Source: an uncultured Flavobacteriales bacterium
GTDB lineage: Bacteria > Bacteroidota > Bacteroidia > Flavobacteriales > Schleiferiaceae
NCBI GenBank assembly: GCA_903821715.1
Contig: CAIJMB010000101.1
Coordinates: 1 to 12,288, forward strand
Length of the DNA: 12,288 nucleotides
Direction of reading: 5' to 3'
Position 1 is the first letter of the stretch. Each line of letters opens with the position of its first letter. Below the pieces are notes generated by a model, which worked only from the letters and a program-made list of their open reading frames with translations, ran no database searches and was not told the origin of the DNA. Both the position numbers and the translations under genes were made by a program. Shown here piece by piece: positions 5,633 to 12,288 of this stretch.

Positions 5633-7171
5633 ATGCCCACGTTCCGCCCCCAACTCAACGCAGACCTGCCCGCCGCCTTGGTGGTGTTCTTGGTGGCGCT
5701 CCCCCTCTGCCTCGGAATCGCGCTGGGCTCTGGCGCACCCATGCTCAGCGGAATCATCGCAGGAGTAGTTGGTGGCGTGATTATCGGCGCGCTGAGCGGG
5801 TCGCCCTTGAGCGTTTCGGGTCCCGCCGCCGGCCTAACCGCCGTGGTGCTTGCGGCGATCAGCGACCTGGGTTCGTTCGAAATCTTCTTGGTCGCCGTGG
5901 TACTTGCTGGGGTAATGCAAATTGTGATGGGTCTGCTCAAATTGGGCGTGGTGGGCCACTACGTACCCAACACCGTGATTAAGGGAATGATGGCCGCCAT
6001 CGGACTTATCTTAATTCTCAAGCAGATTCCACACCTAGTGGGATACGACGCCGACTTTTTTGGCGACGAGGGCTTTAACCAAGCGGACCACGACAACACC
6101 TTTACTGCCCTTGTCCACGCCCTGGGCTCGCTCAGTCCCGGCGCCGCCGTTGTCGGAATCGCCGCACTCCTTTGGCTGCAGCTGGCCGAGGTCATCGGCT
6201 ACGCCAAGACAAAGCTGGGCCGAATCATCCCCTCAGCACTTATTGCCGTGGCCGGCGGAACCCTGCTCGCCACCGCGCTCCCCCAACTCCTCGGTGATGC
6301 ATGGGCTGTGGCCGCGAGCCACCGCGTGCAATTGCCTCAGCTGTCGTCGGCTTCGTGGGTGGTTCCGCGCTGGGAAGCCATCAGCCAGCCCGCCGTGTGG
6401 GCCACCGCACTCACGCTCGCACTGATTGCTAGCCTTGAAAGCCTTTTGAGCATCGAGGCCGCCGACCGACTCGACCCCTTGAAGCGCGTGACGCCGACCA
6501 ACCGCGAGCTGTTGGCTCAGGGAGCAGGCAATATGGTTTCGGGATTTCTGGGCGGACTACCCGTGACCTCGGTGGTCGTGCGCACTAGCGTCAACGCGCA
6601 GGCCGGAGCCCAAACTCGTTGGAGCGCCATCCTGCACGGCGTGATTTTGGCCCTCAGTGTCGTGCTCCTGACGAGCGTGCTGAACCAAATTCCGCTCGCT
6701 ACGCTCGCTGCCATCTTGATCGCCACGGGCTACAAACTCACCCACCCTACCAAGGTGGTCGCCCCGTTGGTGCGGCAGGGCACACTTCAGTGGATTCCGT
6801 TCGCGCTCACTGTCGTGGCGATTTTGCTTACCGACCTGCTCAAGGGCATCGCGGTGGGCTTGCTCGTCGCTACCGTGTTTATCGCCTTCAACGACTTTCG
6901 ATCGACGATTTCGCTGACCCACCTGGGGACTAACTACATCCTGCAGCTGCGCCGAAACGTGAGCTTTCTCAACAAGGGCAAGCTCAAGGAGTCACTTGAA
7001 AAGCTTCCGCGCGGATGTGCCCTTTTGGTCGACATCAGCCAAGCCGACTTTATCGACCCCGACATCGTCGAGGTCATACATGACTACGCGACGCACGCGG
7101 GCCTCAAAGGGGTAGCCGTCACCGTGCGCCGGGCTGCCCACCAGTCCCATATTCTCGAATCCTGGTCTTAA
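5633..7171 (+). CDS. SulP-family anion permease with STAS domain, probable bicarbonate transporter
   Basis: The 512-residue inner-membrane protein has about 10-14 hydrophobic segments (residues 11 to about 418) and a short cytoplasmic STAS-like domain (about 434-512, with ALLVDISQADFIDPDIVEVI). SulP landmarks include LPLCLGIALGSGAPMLSGI (23-41), SGPAAGLTAV (62-71) and NRELLAQGAGNMVSGFLGG (290-308). The family moves sulfate, bicarbonate or other anions. Here a beta-carbonic anhydrase starts 6 nt after its stop, which favours bicarbonate; SulP-carbonic anhydrase pairs and fusions are known. The substrate remains inference. An upstream in-frame ATG at 5534 exists, but its 33-residue extension is low in family character and crosses the promoter region; the ATG at 5633 puts MPTFRPQLNADLPAAL at the start, as expected for SulP proteins. 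Confidence 0.92.
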   Translation: MPTFRPQLNADLPAALVVFLVALPLCLGIALGSGAPMLSGIIAGVVGGVIIGALSGSPLSVSGPAAGLTAVVLAAISDLGSFEIFLVAVVLAGVMQIVMGLLKLGVVGHYVPNTVIKGMMAAIGLILILKQIPHLVGYDADFFGDEGFNQADHDNTFTALVHALGSLSPGAAVVGIAALLWLQLAEVIGYAKTKLGRIIPSALIAVAGGTLLATALPQLLGDAWAVAASHRVQLPQLSSASWVVPRWEAISQPAVWATALTLALIASLESLLSIEAADRLDPLKRVTPTNRELLAQGAGNMVSGFLGGLPVTSVVVRTSVNAQAGAQTRWSAILHGVILALSVVLLTSVLNQIPLATLAAILIATGYKLTHPTKVVAPLVRQGTLQWIPFALTVVAILLTDLLKGIAVGLLVATVFIAFNDFRSTISLTHLGTNYILQLRRNVSFLNKGKLKESLEKLPRGCALLVDISQADFIDPDIVEVIHDYATHAGLKGVAVTVRRAAHQSHILESWS

Positions 7172-7177
7172 CTCACT

Positions 7178-7813
7178 ATGCGCGATATCGATCAACTCCT
7201 CTTAGCCAACAAGGCATGGTCTGAAGGCCGTCGCCACGACGACCCCCAGTACTTCAACCGCCTGTCGAGCATACAGACTCCCAAGTACTTGTGGATTGGG
7301 TGCAGCGACAGCCGGGTTCCGGCCGATACCATTACCGGAACCGCCCCCGGCGAAATATTTGTGCACCGCAACATCGCCAATATGGTAGTGCACACCGACC
7401 TCAACCTGCTGTCGGTGCTCGAGTACGCCGTACACTACCTCAAGGTCGAACATGTCATTGTCTGCGGCCACTACGGGTGCGGAGGAGTCGCGGCTTCGCT
7501 CACCAACAATTCGTTCGGAATCATCAACAAGTGGCTGCGCAACATTAAAGATGTGCACCGTCTGCATTCCGCTGAAATAGACGTGAACGAGGACCCGACC
7601 GAGCGCGTGAACCGCCTAGTGGAATTCAACGTGCGCGAGCAGGTTCAGAACCTGGCCAAGACGAGTGTGATCCAGCGCGCCTGGAAGGAACGCAAGGCAC
7701 CCACGCTACATGGATGGGTCTACGGGCTCACCGACGGACTCATCAATCCACTCTGCGAACTGCAGCACGACTACGAGCTGGATCCGCTGTACCGATTTGA
7801 TAATCTGGACTAG
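7178..7813 (+). CDS. can: Beta-class carbonic anhydrase
   Basis: This 211-residue cytoplasmic enzyme interconverts CO2 and bicarbonate. The zinc ligands and catalytic dyad are visible: C42-x-D44-x-R46 (GCSDSRVPAD, 41-50) and H98-x-x-C101 (CGHYGCGGV, 96-104). HRNIAN (63-68) and HGWVYGLTDG (178-187) are further class signatures. W39, R64 and Y182 match the residues that form the non-catalytic bicarbonate site of E. coli Can and Haemophilus beta-carbonic anhydrases, so it is probably an allosteric, pH-gated type II enzyme. It is the second gene of an operon with the SulP permease, 6 nt apart, and would consume or supply the bicarbonate that the permease moves. Length is normal and no defect is visible. 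Confidence 0.95.
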   Translation: MRDIDQLLLANKAWSEGRRHDDPQYFNRLSSIQTPKYLWIGCSDSRVPADTITGTAPGEIFVHRNIANMVVHTDLNLLSVLEYAVHYLKVEHVIVCGHYGCGGVAASLTNNSFGIINKWLRNIKDVHRLHSAEIDVNEDPTERVNRLVEFNVREQVQNLAKTSVIQRAWKERKAPTLHGWVYGLTDGLINPLCELQHDYELDPLYRFDNLD

Positions 7814-7838
7814 AAGAGGCCACGTCTAGGGAAAGGCG

Positions 7839-7846
7839 TACCTTCG
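7839..7846 (+). promoter_or_regulatory. Possible -7 box for typA
   Basis: TACCTTCG differs at one position from TAnnTTTG and ends 20 nt before the typA ATG. There is no clear upstream TTG at the right distance. The gene could equally be read through from the carbonic anhydrase, since no terminator separates them. Confidence 0.3.
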
Positions 7847-7866
7847 CGGCGCTTTTTACCTACCCT

Positions 7867-9627
7867 ATGACTCCGATTCGAAATATCGCCATCATCGCCC
7901 ACGTTGACCACGGTAAGACCACCTTGGTTGACAAAATCCTGCACCACTGCCAGCTGTTTCGCACGAACCAGGAGACCGGGGAGTTGATTCTCGACAACAA
8001 CGATTTGGAGCGCGAGCGCGGAATCACCATTCTCGCCAAGAACGTAAGCGTCGCCTACAAGGGGGTAAAAATTAACATTATTGATACTCCGGGCCACGCC
8101 GACTTTGGTGGTGAGGTAGAGCGCGTGCTCAATATGGCCGACGGCGTACTCCTACTGGTTGACGCTTTTGAGGGCCCAATGCCCCAAACCCGCTTCGTGC
8201 TTCAAAAGGCCCTGCAAATGGGCCTTCGCCCGATTGTGGTAGTGAACAAAGTCGACAAGCCCAACTGCGACCCCGAGCAGGCGCACGAGATGGTATTTGA
8301 CCTGATGTTCTCGCTCGACGCGACCGAAGAGCAGCTGGACTTTCCGTGTGTCTACGGTTCCGCCAAAAACAACTGGATGGGGCCCGACTGGAAGACTCCG
8401 ACCGACAACATCGAGTACCTGCTCGATGTCGTGCTCGAGCACGTTCCGGCCGCTGAAGTGCTGACTGGCACGCCCCAAATGCTGATTACCAGCCTGGACT
8501 ACAGCAGCTACCAAGGCCGTATGGCCATCGGACGCCTGCACCGCGGCAGCCTCAAAGAGGGCGCCAACGTGTCGGTTGTGAAGCGCGACGGCAGCATCAC
8601 CAAGGCCAAGGTCAAAGAACTCTTCACGTTTGAGGGCCTCGGCAAAGCCAAGGTTAGTGAGGTTCACGCCGGTGAACTCTGTGCGGTCGCCGGAATCGAC
8701 GGTTTTGAAATCGGCGACACCATCGCCGACGCCGAGAACCCTGAGGGTCTGCCCACCATCGCCATCGACGAGCCCACGCTGAGCATGCTGTTCATGATCA
8801 ACGACTCTCCGTTCTTTGGACGCGAGGGCAAGTTTGTCACCAGCCGCCACATCAAGGACCGCCTCGAGAAAGAGCTTGAGAAGAACCTCGCCCTGCGCGT
8901 GATTCCGGGAGCCACCGCCGACTCGTTCTACGTCTACGGCCGTGGCGTACTCCACCTTTCGATCTTGATCGAAACGATGCGCCGCGAGGGCTACGAGCTC
9001 CAAATCGGGCAGCCCACCGTCATCACCAAAGAGATCGACGGCGTCAAGTGCGAGCCGGTCGAGGAACTCATCATTGACCTTCCTGAGGCCAACAGCGGAA
9101 CCGCCGTCGAGATGGCCAGCCTTCGCAAGGGCGAAATGACCAACATGACACCTAAGGGCGACCGCATGGTGATTACGTTCACCATTCCGAGCCGCGGAAT
9201 CATCGGTATGCGTTCAGCGCTCCTCACTGCCACTGCGGGTGAGGCCATCATGAACCACCGCTTCACCGGATTCGAGCCGATGCGCGGCGAGATTCCGCGC
9301 CGAATGAACGGTTCGCTGATCTCCATGGAACAGGGCACCGCCCTCGCCTACTCCATCGACCGCCTTCAGGACCGCGGAATCTTCTTCATCGAGCCCGGCG
9401 AAGAGATCTACAAGTCTCAGATTGTCGGCGAGCACACGCGCGGTAACGACCTCGAAGTCAACCTTATTAAGGGCAAGAAGCTCACCAACATGCGTGCTTC
9501 GGGCTCTGACGAAAAGATGCGCATCGCGCCCGCCAAGGTGCTGCGCCTCGAAGAAGCTCTTGAGTACGTTCAAGGCGGCGAATTCGTCGAGGTTACGCCC
9601 AAGAGCATTCGTCTGCGCAAGCGCTAG
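7867..9627 (+). CDS. typA: Translational GTPase TypA/BipA
   Basis: TypA (BipA) is a ribosome-binding GTPase related to EF-G and LepA, needed for efficient 50S assembly and growth under stress such as cold. The 586-residue protein shows G1 AHVDHGKTT (11-19), G2 within RERGIT (49-54), G3 DTPGHADFGGE (73-83) and G4 NKVDKPN (127-133). These are followed by the beta-barrel domain 2, EF-G domains III and V (SFYVYGRGVLHLSILIETMR, EPVEELIIDLPE) and the TypA-specific C-terminal domain (GEIPRRMNGSLISMEQGTAL onward, ending IRLRKR). Length and motif order are normal. It follows the carbonic anhydrase by 53 nt, and the antiporter starts 21 nt after its stop. The ATG at 7867 gives the family's standard N-terminus, RNIAIIAHVDHGKTT. 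Confidence 0.97.
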   Translation: MTPIRNIAIIAHVDHGKTTLVDKILHHCQLFRTNQETGELILDNNDLERERGITILAKNVSVAYKGVKINIIDTPGHADFGGEVERVLNMADGVLLLVDAFEGPMPQTRFVLQKALQMGLRPIVVVNKVDKPNCDPEQAHEMVFDLMFSLDATEEQLDFPCVYGSAKNNWMGPDWKTPTDNIEYLLDVVLEHVPAAEVLTGTPQMLITSLDYSSYQGRMAIGRLHRGSLKEGANVSVVKRDGSITKAKVKELFTFEGLGKAKVSEVHAGELCAVAGIDGFEIGDTIADAENPEGLPTIAIDEPTLSMLFMINDSPFFGREGKFVTSRHIKDRLEKELEKNLALRVIPGATADSFYVYGRGVLHLSILIETMRREGYELQIGQPTVITKEIDGVKCEPVEELIIDLPEANSGTAVEMASLRKGEMTNMTPKGDRMVITFTIPSRGIIGMRSALLTATAGEAIMNHRFTGFEPMRGEIPRRMNGSLISMEQGTALAYSIDRLQDRGIFFIEPGEEIYKSQIVGEHTRGNDLEVNLIKGKKLTNMRASGSDEKMRIAPAKVLRLEEALEYVQGGEFVEVTPKSIRLRKR

Positions 9628-9636
9628 GAATTCCGC

Positions 9637-9644
9637 TATATTTG
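9637..9644 (+). promoter_or_regulatory. Candidate -7 box for a leaderless antiporter transcript
   Basis: TATATTTG is an exact match to TAnnTTTG and ends 4 nt before the antiporter ATG at 9649. Placing the start about 5 nt after the box puts it on the ATG itself, which implies a leaderless mRNA. No clear -33 TTG is visible in the end of typA, so the promoter may be weak. Confidence 0.45.
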
Positions 9645-9648
9645 GGAC

Positions 9649-10890
9649 ATGGAGCACCTTCCCATCCTGCATTTGCCCTTTTTTGCCAACCTGCTCCTGC
9701 TTTTGGTCTTGGCTCGGGTCTTTGGCGAGGTTATGGAGCGCTTCAAGCAGCCCGCCATGATCGGAGAAATTCTGGCGGGTGTAGTACTTGGTCCAAGTAT
9801 GCTGAACTTCATGGTCCGAAACGAGGAGTTAAAGGTCATCAGTGAGTTAGGGGTATTTTTATTGGTGATTATTGCCGGTCTCGAAATCAACATTCGCGAC
9901 ATTGTCAAAACCTCAAAGGGTCGAAATTTAGCCACCTCACTCCTCGCATTCTTTATTCCCATCGGGTCTGGATTTGCTGTGGCAACAGCCTTTGACCTTG
10001 CACTTGTGCCTGCCATTTTCGTTGGACTTTGTGTTGCGATTACGGCCTTGCCCGTGAGTGTACGCATCCTAATGGATCTTGGCCAGTTAAAGTCAGAAGT
10101 TGGACAACGGATTATATCTGTAGCGATTTTTGACGACGTTCTTGCGCTGACCATTTTGGGTGTGCTTCTGGATGTGAATAATGCAGGCGACTCAAGTATC
10201 GAAGTTCTTGGTCTAACCATTGCTCTTACACTTGGCAAAATTGTTTTGCTCATTGCTGGTCTCGTCCTCGCCTACCGACTAATCAACAAGCTCACAGACC
10301 GCGAGAACTTTATTGAAGCACAGCTTGACAAGCTACTCAACTTATTGCGCGGAAAAGAGTCCTTACTGGCCATCTTGTTTGCCTTCATTCTGATTTTTGC
10401 CTCACTCACCGAAGCCGTCGGTCTGCACTTTATTATCGGCGCATTTTTTGCATCCATGTTATTGAGCAAAGAGTTGGTCGGGGCCGCGCACTTCGCAGAG
10501 TTCGAGAAGACCACTCACGGTATGGCCATGGGCTTTTTAGCTCCAATTTTCTTTGCCGGAATTGGTCTCGAGTTCCGATTTTCGTCAATCTCTGAATGGG
10601 GATTGCTCGCCGCAATCATCGGCGTTTCATTCGGAAGCAAAATAGTAGGGGGCTACCTTGGCGCTCGATTTGCCGGCCTTCGCCACCGAAAGGCATTAAC
10701 CCTTGGAATTGGACTGAATGCCCGCGGAATCATGGAACTAGTTATCGCCAACATCGCGTACCGAGAAGGTTTGATTGGCGTAGAGCTTTTTAGCATTTTG
10801 GTAATTATGGGAGTGTTCACCACGATCAATACACCAATGCTCCTAAAGCGTTCGTTTAAATGGTTAGGTTCGGAACGTGAGCCAGCATAA
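9649..10890 (+). CDS. CPA2-family cation/proton antiporter (Na+/H+ or K+/H+)
   Basis: The 413-residue membrane protein has about 11-13 hydrophobic segments and CPA2 exchanger signatures: the unwound-helix region KQPAMIGEILAGVVLGPSML (33-52), FLLVIIAGLEI (70-80) and the ion-binding SVAIFDDVLAL (157-167). The last carries two adjacent aspartates, D162-D163, as in electrogenic antiporters such as NapA. A late GLNARGIMELVI segment is also present. It lacks the C-terminal RCK/TrkA-N domain of KefB/KefC proteins and ends soon after the membrane domain, so it is the short form. Base composition drops visibly: sampled 60-nt lines inside the gene are about 42% GC, against about 70% in the next gene. 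Its 3' end overlaps the following GTG start by 14 nt. The ion specificity is not certain. Confidence 0.9.
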   Translation: MEHLPILHLPFFANLLLLLVLARVFGEVMERFKQPAMIGEILAGVVLGPSMLNFMVRNEELKVISELGVFLLVIIAGLEINIRDIVKTSKGRNLATSLLAFFIPIGSGFAVATAFDLALVPAIFVGLCVAITALPVSVRILMDLGQLKSEVGQRIISVAIFDDVLALTILGVLLDVNNAGDSSIEVLGLTIALTLGKIVLLIAGLVLAYRLINKLTDRENFIEAQLDKLLNLLRGKESLLAILFAFILIFASLTEAVGLHFIIGAFFASMLLSKELVGAAHFAEFEKTTHGMAMGFLAPIFFAGIGLEFRFSSISEWGLLAAIIGVSFGSKIVGGYLGARFAGLRHRKALTLGIGLNARGIMELVIANIAYREGLIGVELFSILVIMGVFTTINTPMLLKRSFKWLGSEREPA

Positions 10891-12118
10891 CCTCAGCATC
10901 GTGCCCAAGTTTTTAGCATTCCTGCTCTTGTGGCCACTGGTACTTTGGTCGCAATCACCCAAGGCCGTGGAACGGCTCCGAGCCGACGTGTACGTGCTCG
11001 CCGACGACGCGATGGAGGGCCGCAAAGTCGGAACCCGCGGGGAGCAAAAAGCCGCCGCCTACCTCAGCGGCCGAATGGCTTCGCTCAAGCTGGCTGAGCA
11101 CGAACTGGCCCCCGACTACCGCGTCACCTTTAGCGCCCAACCCAAGGTGCACGGCGTCGCCCACGGGTCTCCTGTCACCGGAACCAACATGGTCGGCGTC
11201 GTGCCGGGCCGCAACCCCAAACTGGCTCCGCTGGTCGTCGGAGCCCACTACGACCACTGGGGCTGGGGCGGCGAAGGCAGCCTCTACCGCGGCAAGGATT
11301 CCGCCATCCACAACGGAGCCGACGACAACGCCAGCGGCGTGGCCGCCGTGCTCGAGCTGGCCTACCGCCTTAAGCTCGCCAAGCTCCAGCGCAGCGTGAT
11401 CGTCATCGCCTTTTCAGGCGAAGAGCAGGGCCTATGGGGCTCAAACGACCTCGCCAAAAAGCTGGCCGCCCTGCCCGTCAAGCCCGCCGCCATGGTCAAC
11501 ATGGACATGGTCGGACGCCTCGGTGCCACCCGCCAACTCGCCCTGTACGGCGTCGGAACCTCGCCCGCCTGGCCCACCGCCCTCGCGGCAGCCGGAGCCG
11601 CCGACCGCTTTCGCCTCAAAATTGATTCCAGCGGCGTCGGACCCTCAGACCACACCTCGTTCTATCTGACCGACGTACCGGTGCTGCACCTCTTCACCGG
11701 CCAGCACGCCGACTACCACCAGCCTAGTGACGATGCGCACCTGATCAATTACGAAGGCCTCGCCGAAGTAGTGGAACTCGTCGAAGCCGTGATTCGCGAC
11801 CTCGACAGCCGCCCAGAGATTCCGTTCACCAAAACCAAGAGCAGCACCAGCGACACGCCGCGCTTCAAGGTGACCCTCGGAGTCGTGCCCGACTACCTCT
11901 ACGACGGCCAGGGCATGCGCATCGACGGAACCACCGACGGCAAGCCCGCTGCCCGCGCCGGCCTTCAGCGCGGAGACGTCGTCGTCGCCCTCGGTCCCCA
12001 CACCATCACCAACATGACCGGCTACATGGAGGCCCTCGCCAAGTTCGAACCCGGCGCCGAAACCACGGTGACCGTGCTTCGCGATGGGAAGGAGCTGACG
12101 CTAACGCTCCGCTTTTAG
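10877..12118 (+). CDS. Secreted M28-family zinc peptidase with C-terminal PDZ domain
   Basis: The 413-residue protein has an N-terminal hydrophobic signal segment (FLAFLLLWPLVLW, 12-24), so it is probably exported. The M28 domain spans about 35-310. Predicted dinuclear zinc ligands and base are H124 in GAHYDHWG, D149 in NGADDNASG, E182/E183 in SGEEQGLWGS, D210 in NMDMVGR and H281 in HADYHQPSDD, so the catalytic set looks complete. A PDZ-like domain follows (about 330-413, with AARAGLQRGDVVVALG), an arrangement known in bacterial M28 aminopeptidases. The start is GTG at 10877, overlapping the antiporter by 14 nt; an alternative GTG at 10901 would remove 8 residues and still leave the signal segment. 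No ATG is available. It probably trims peptides in the periplasm or outside the cell. Confidence 0.92.
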   Translation: MSQHNLSIVPKFLAFLLLWPLVLWSQSPKAVERLRADVYVLADDAMEGRKVGTRGEQKAAAYLSGRMASLKLAEHELAPDYRVTFSAQPKVHGVAHGSPVTGTNMVGVVPGRNPKLAPLVVGAHYDHWGWGGEGSLYRGKDSAIHNGADDNASGVAAVLELAYRLKLAKLQRSVIVIAFSGEEQGLWGSNDLAKKLAALPVKPAAMVNMDMVGRLGATRQLALYGVGTSPAWPTALAAAGAADRFRLKIDSSGVGPSDHTSFYLTDVPVLHLFTGQHADYHQPSDDAHLINYEGLAEVVELVEAVIRDLDSRPEIPFTKTKSSTSDTPRFKVTLGVVPDYLYDGQGMRIDGTTDGKPAARAGLQRGDVVVALGPHTITNMTGYMEALAKFEPGAETTVTVLRDGKELTLTLRF

Positions 12119-12173
12119 CGAGGTTAGCAAGGTTGGCTCGTTGGCTCGTTGGCGAGGTTGGCGAGATTGGCTC
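12119..12173 (+). repeat. 8-bp-periodic degenerate tandem repeat after the peptidase gene
   Basis: Units related to GGCTCGTT and GGCGAGGTT follow each other seven or more times immediately after the peptidase stop. Some units are near reverse complements at their core (CTCG versus CGAG), so the array could also form hairpins. No ORF or clear terminator is present. Confidence 0.6.
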
Positions 12174-12288
12174 GTTAGTCGCTGGTTTCTTGTTTCTGGT
12201 GCCGGCGAAGCCGTGAGGCGCGGCCAGGCGTTCGGTTATAACCGGATTTTACTTTTTTCACAAAGCTTCAAAGTGACGATGTGACTGA
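12174..12288. other. Right-edge intergenic region with a 12-bp palindrome
   Basis: No gene is visible in this tail. It holds the perfect palindrome CGGTTATAACCG (12233-12244), an AT-rich stretch, and two GTGAC words 8 nt apart (GTGACGATGTGAC, about 12272-12284). The palindrome could be a regulator site for a gene beyond the edge; no owner can be assigned. Confidence 0.4.

Noticed and set aside
7831..7856. Possible terminator between the carbonic anhydrase gene and typA
   Set aside because: Only a 3-bp GCG/CGC pairing with bulges precedes the TTTTT; too weak to call.
8152..9003. Long minus-strand open frame of 283 codons inside typA
   Set aside because: It is the antisense shadow of a clear TypA gene in GC-rich sequence and shows no recognisable protein family.

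Overview
The window looks like a GC-rich member of the Bacteroidota, probably Flavobacteriia-like. Four lines of evidence support this. Promoters match the Bacteroidota consensus (TTG or TTTG, an 18-21 nt spacer, then TAnnTTTG) in front of the tRNA-Ala, the arginine decarboxylase and the deoxyhypusine-synthase-like gene. No start codon in the window has a recognisable Shine-Dalgarno sequence. The LysR regulator and the small acidic protein next to the deoxyhypusine-synthase-like gene are of types typical of this phylum. The pairing of a short arginine decarboxylase with a deoxyhypusine-synthase-like protein is also typical.

Layout: (1) 1-242, an open frame running off the left edge on the minus strand, possibly an outer-membrane protein fragment, divergent from a LysR-type regulator (298-1223) that carries a single-base frameshift. 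(2) 1224-1646, a non-coding segment with a terminator, a degenerate copy of a tRNA 3' end, a 113-nt concentric inverted repeat, and an intact minus-strand tRNA-Ala(GGC) with its promoter and terminator. (3) dprA (1647-2696, plus strand), the DNA-uptake recombination mediator. (4) A minus-strand polyamine cluster (2706-5477): arginine decarboxylase, a deoxyhypusine-synthase-like enzyme and a small acidic protein, with one promoter before the decarboxylase and a second before the synthase-like gene. (5) A divergent plus-strand run: a SulP anion permease and a beta-carbonic anhydrase (6 nt apart, a likely bicarbonate uptake/hydration pair), the ribosome-associated GTPase TypA/BipA, a CPA2 cation/proton antiporter and a secreted M28 metallopeptidase with a PDZ domain. 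(6) A right-edge intergenic tail with 8-bp-periodic repeats and a 12-bp palindrome.

Functional links: the polyamine genes would make agmatine and then a higher polyamine, perhaps homospermidine, but no agmatinase is present here. SulP plus carbonic anhydrase supports inorganic-carbon supply, and the neighbouring antiporter could help maintain the ion gradient; that last link is inference only. The antiporter gene is visibly more AT-rich than its neighbours. I see no CRISPR array, transposase, phage gene or defence system. Most of the window is ordinary core genome, and the least ordinary parts are the tRNA-flanking segment, the unusual active site of the deoxyhypusine-synthase-like protein and the frameshifted regulator.
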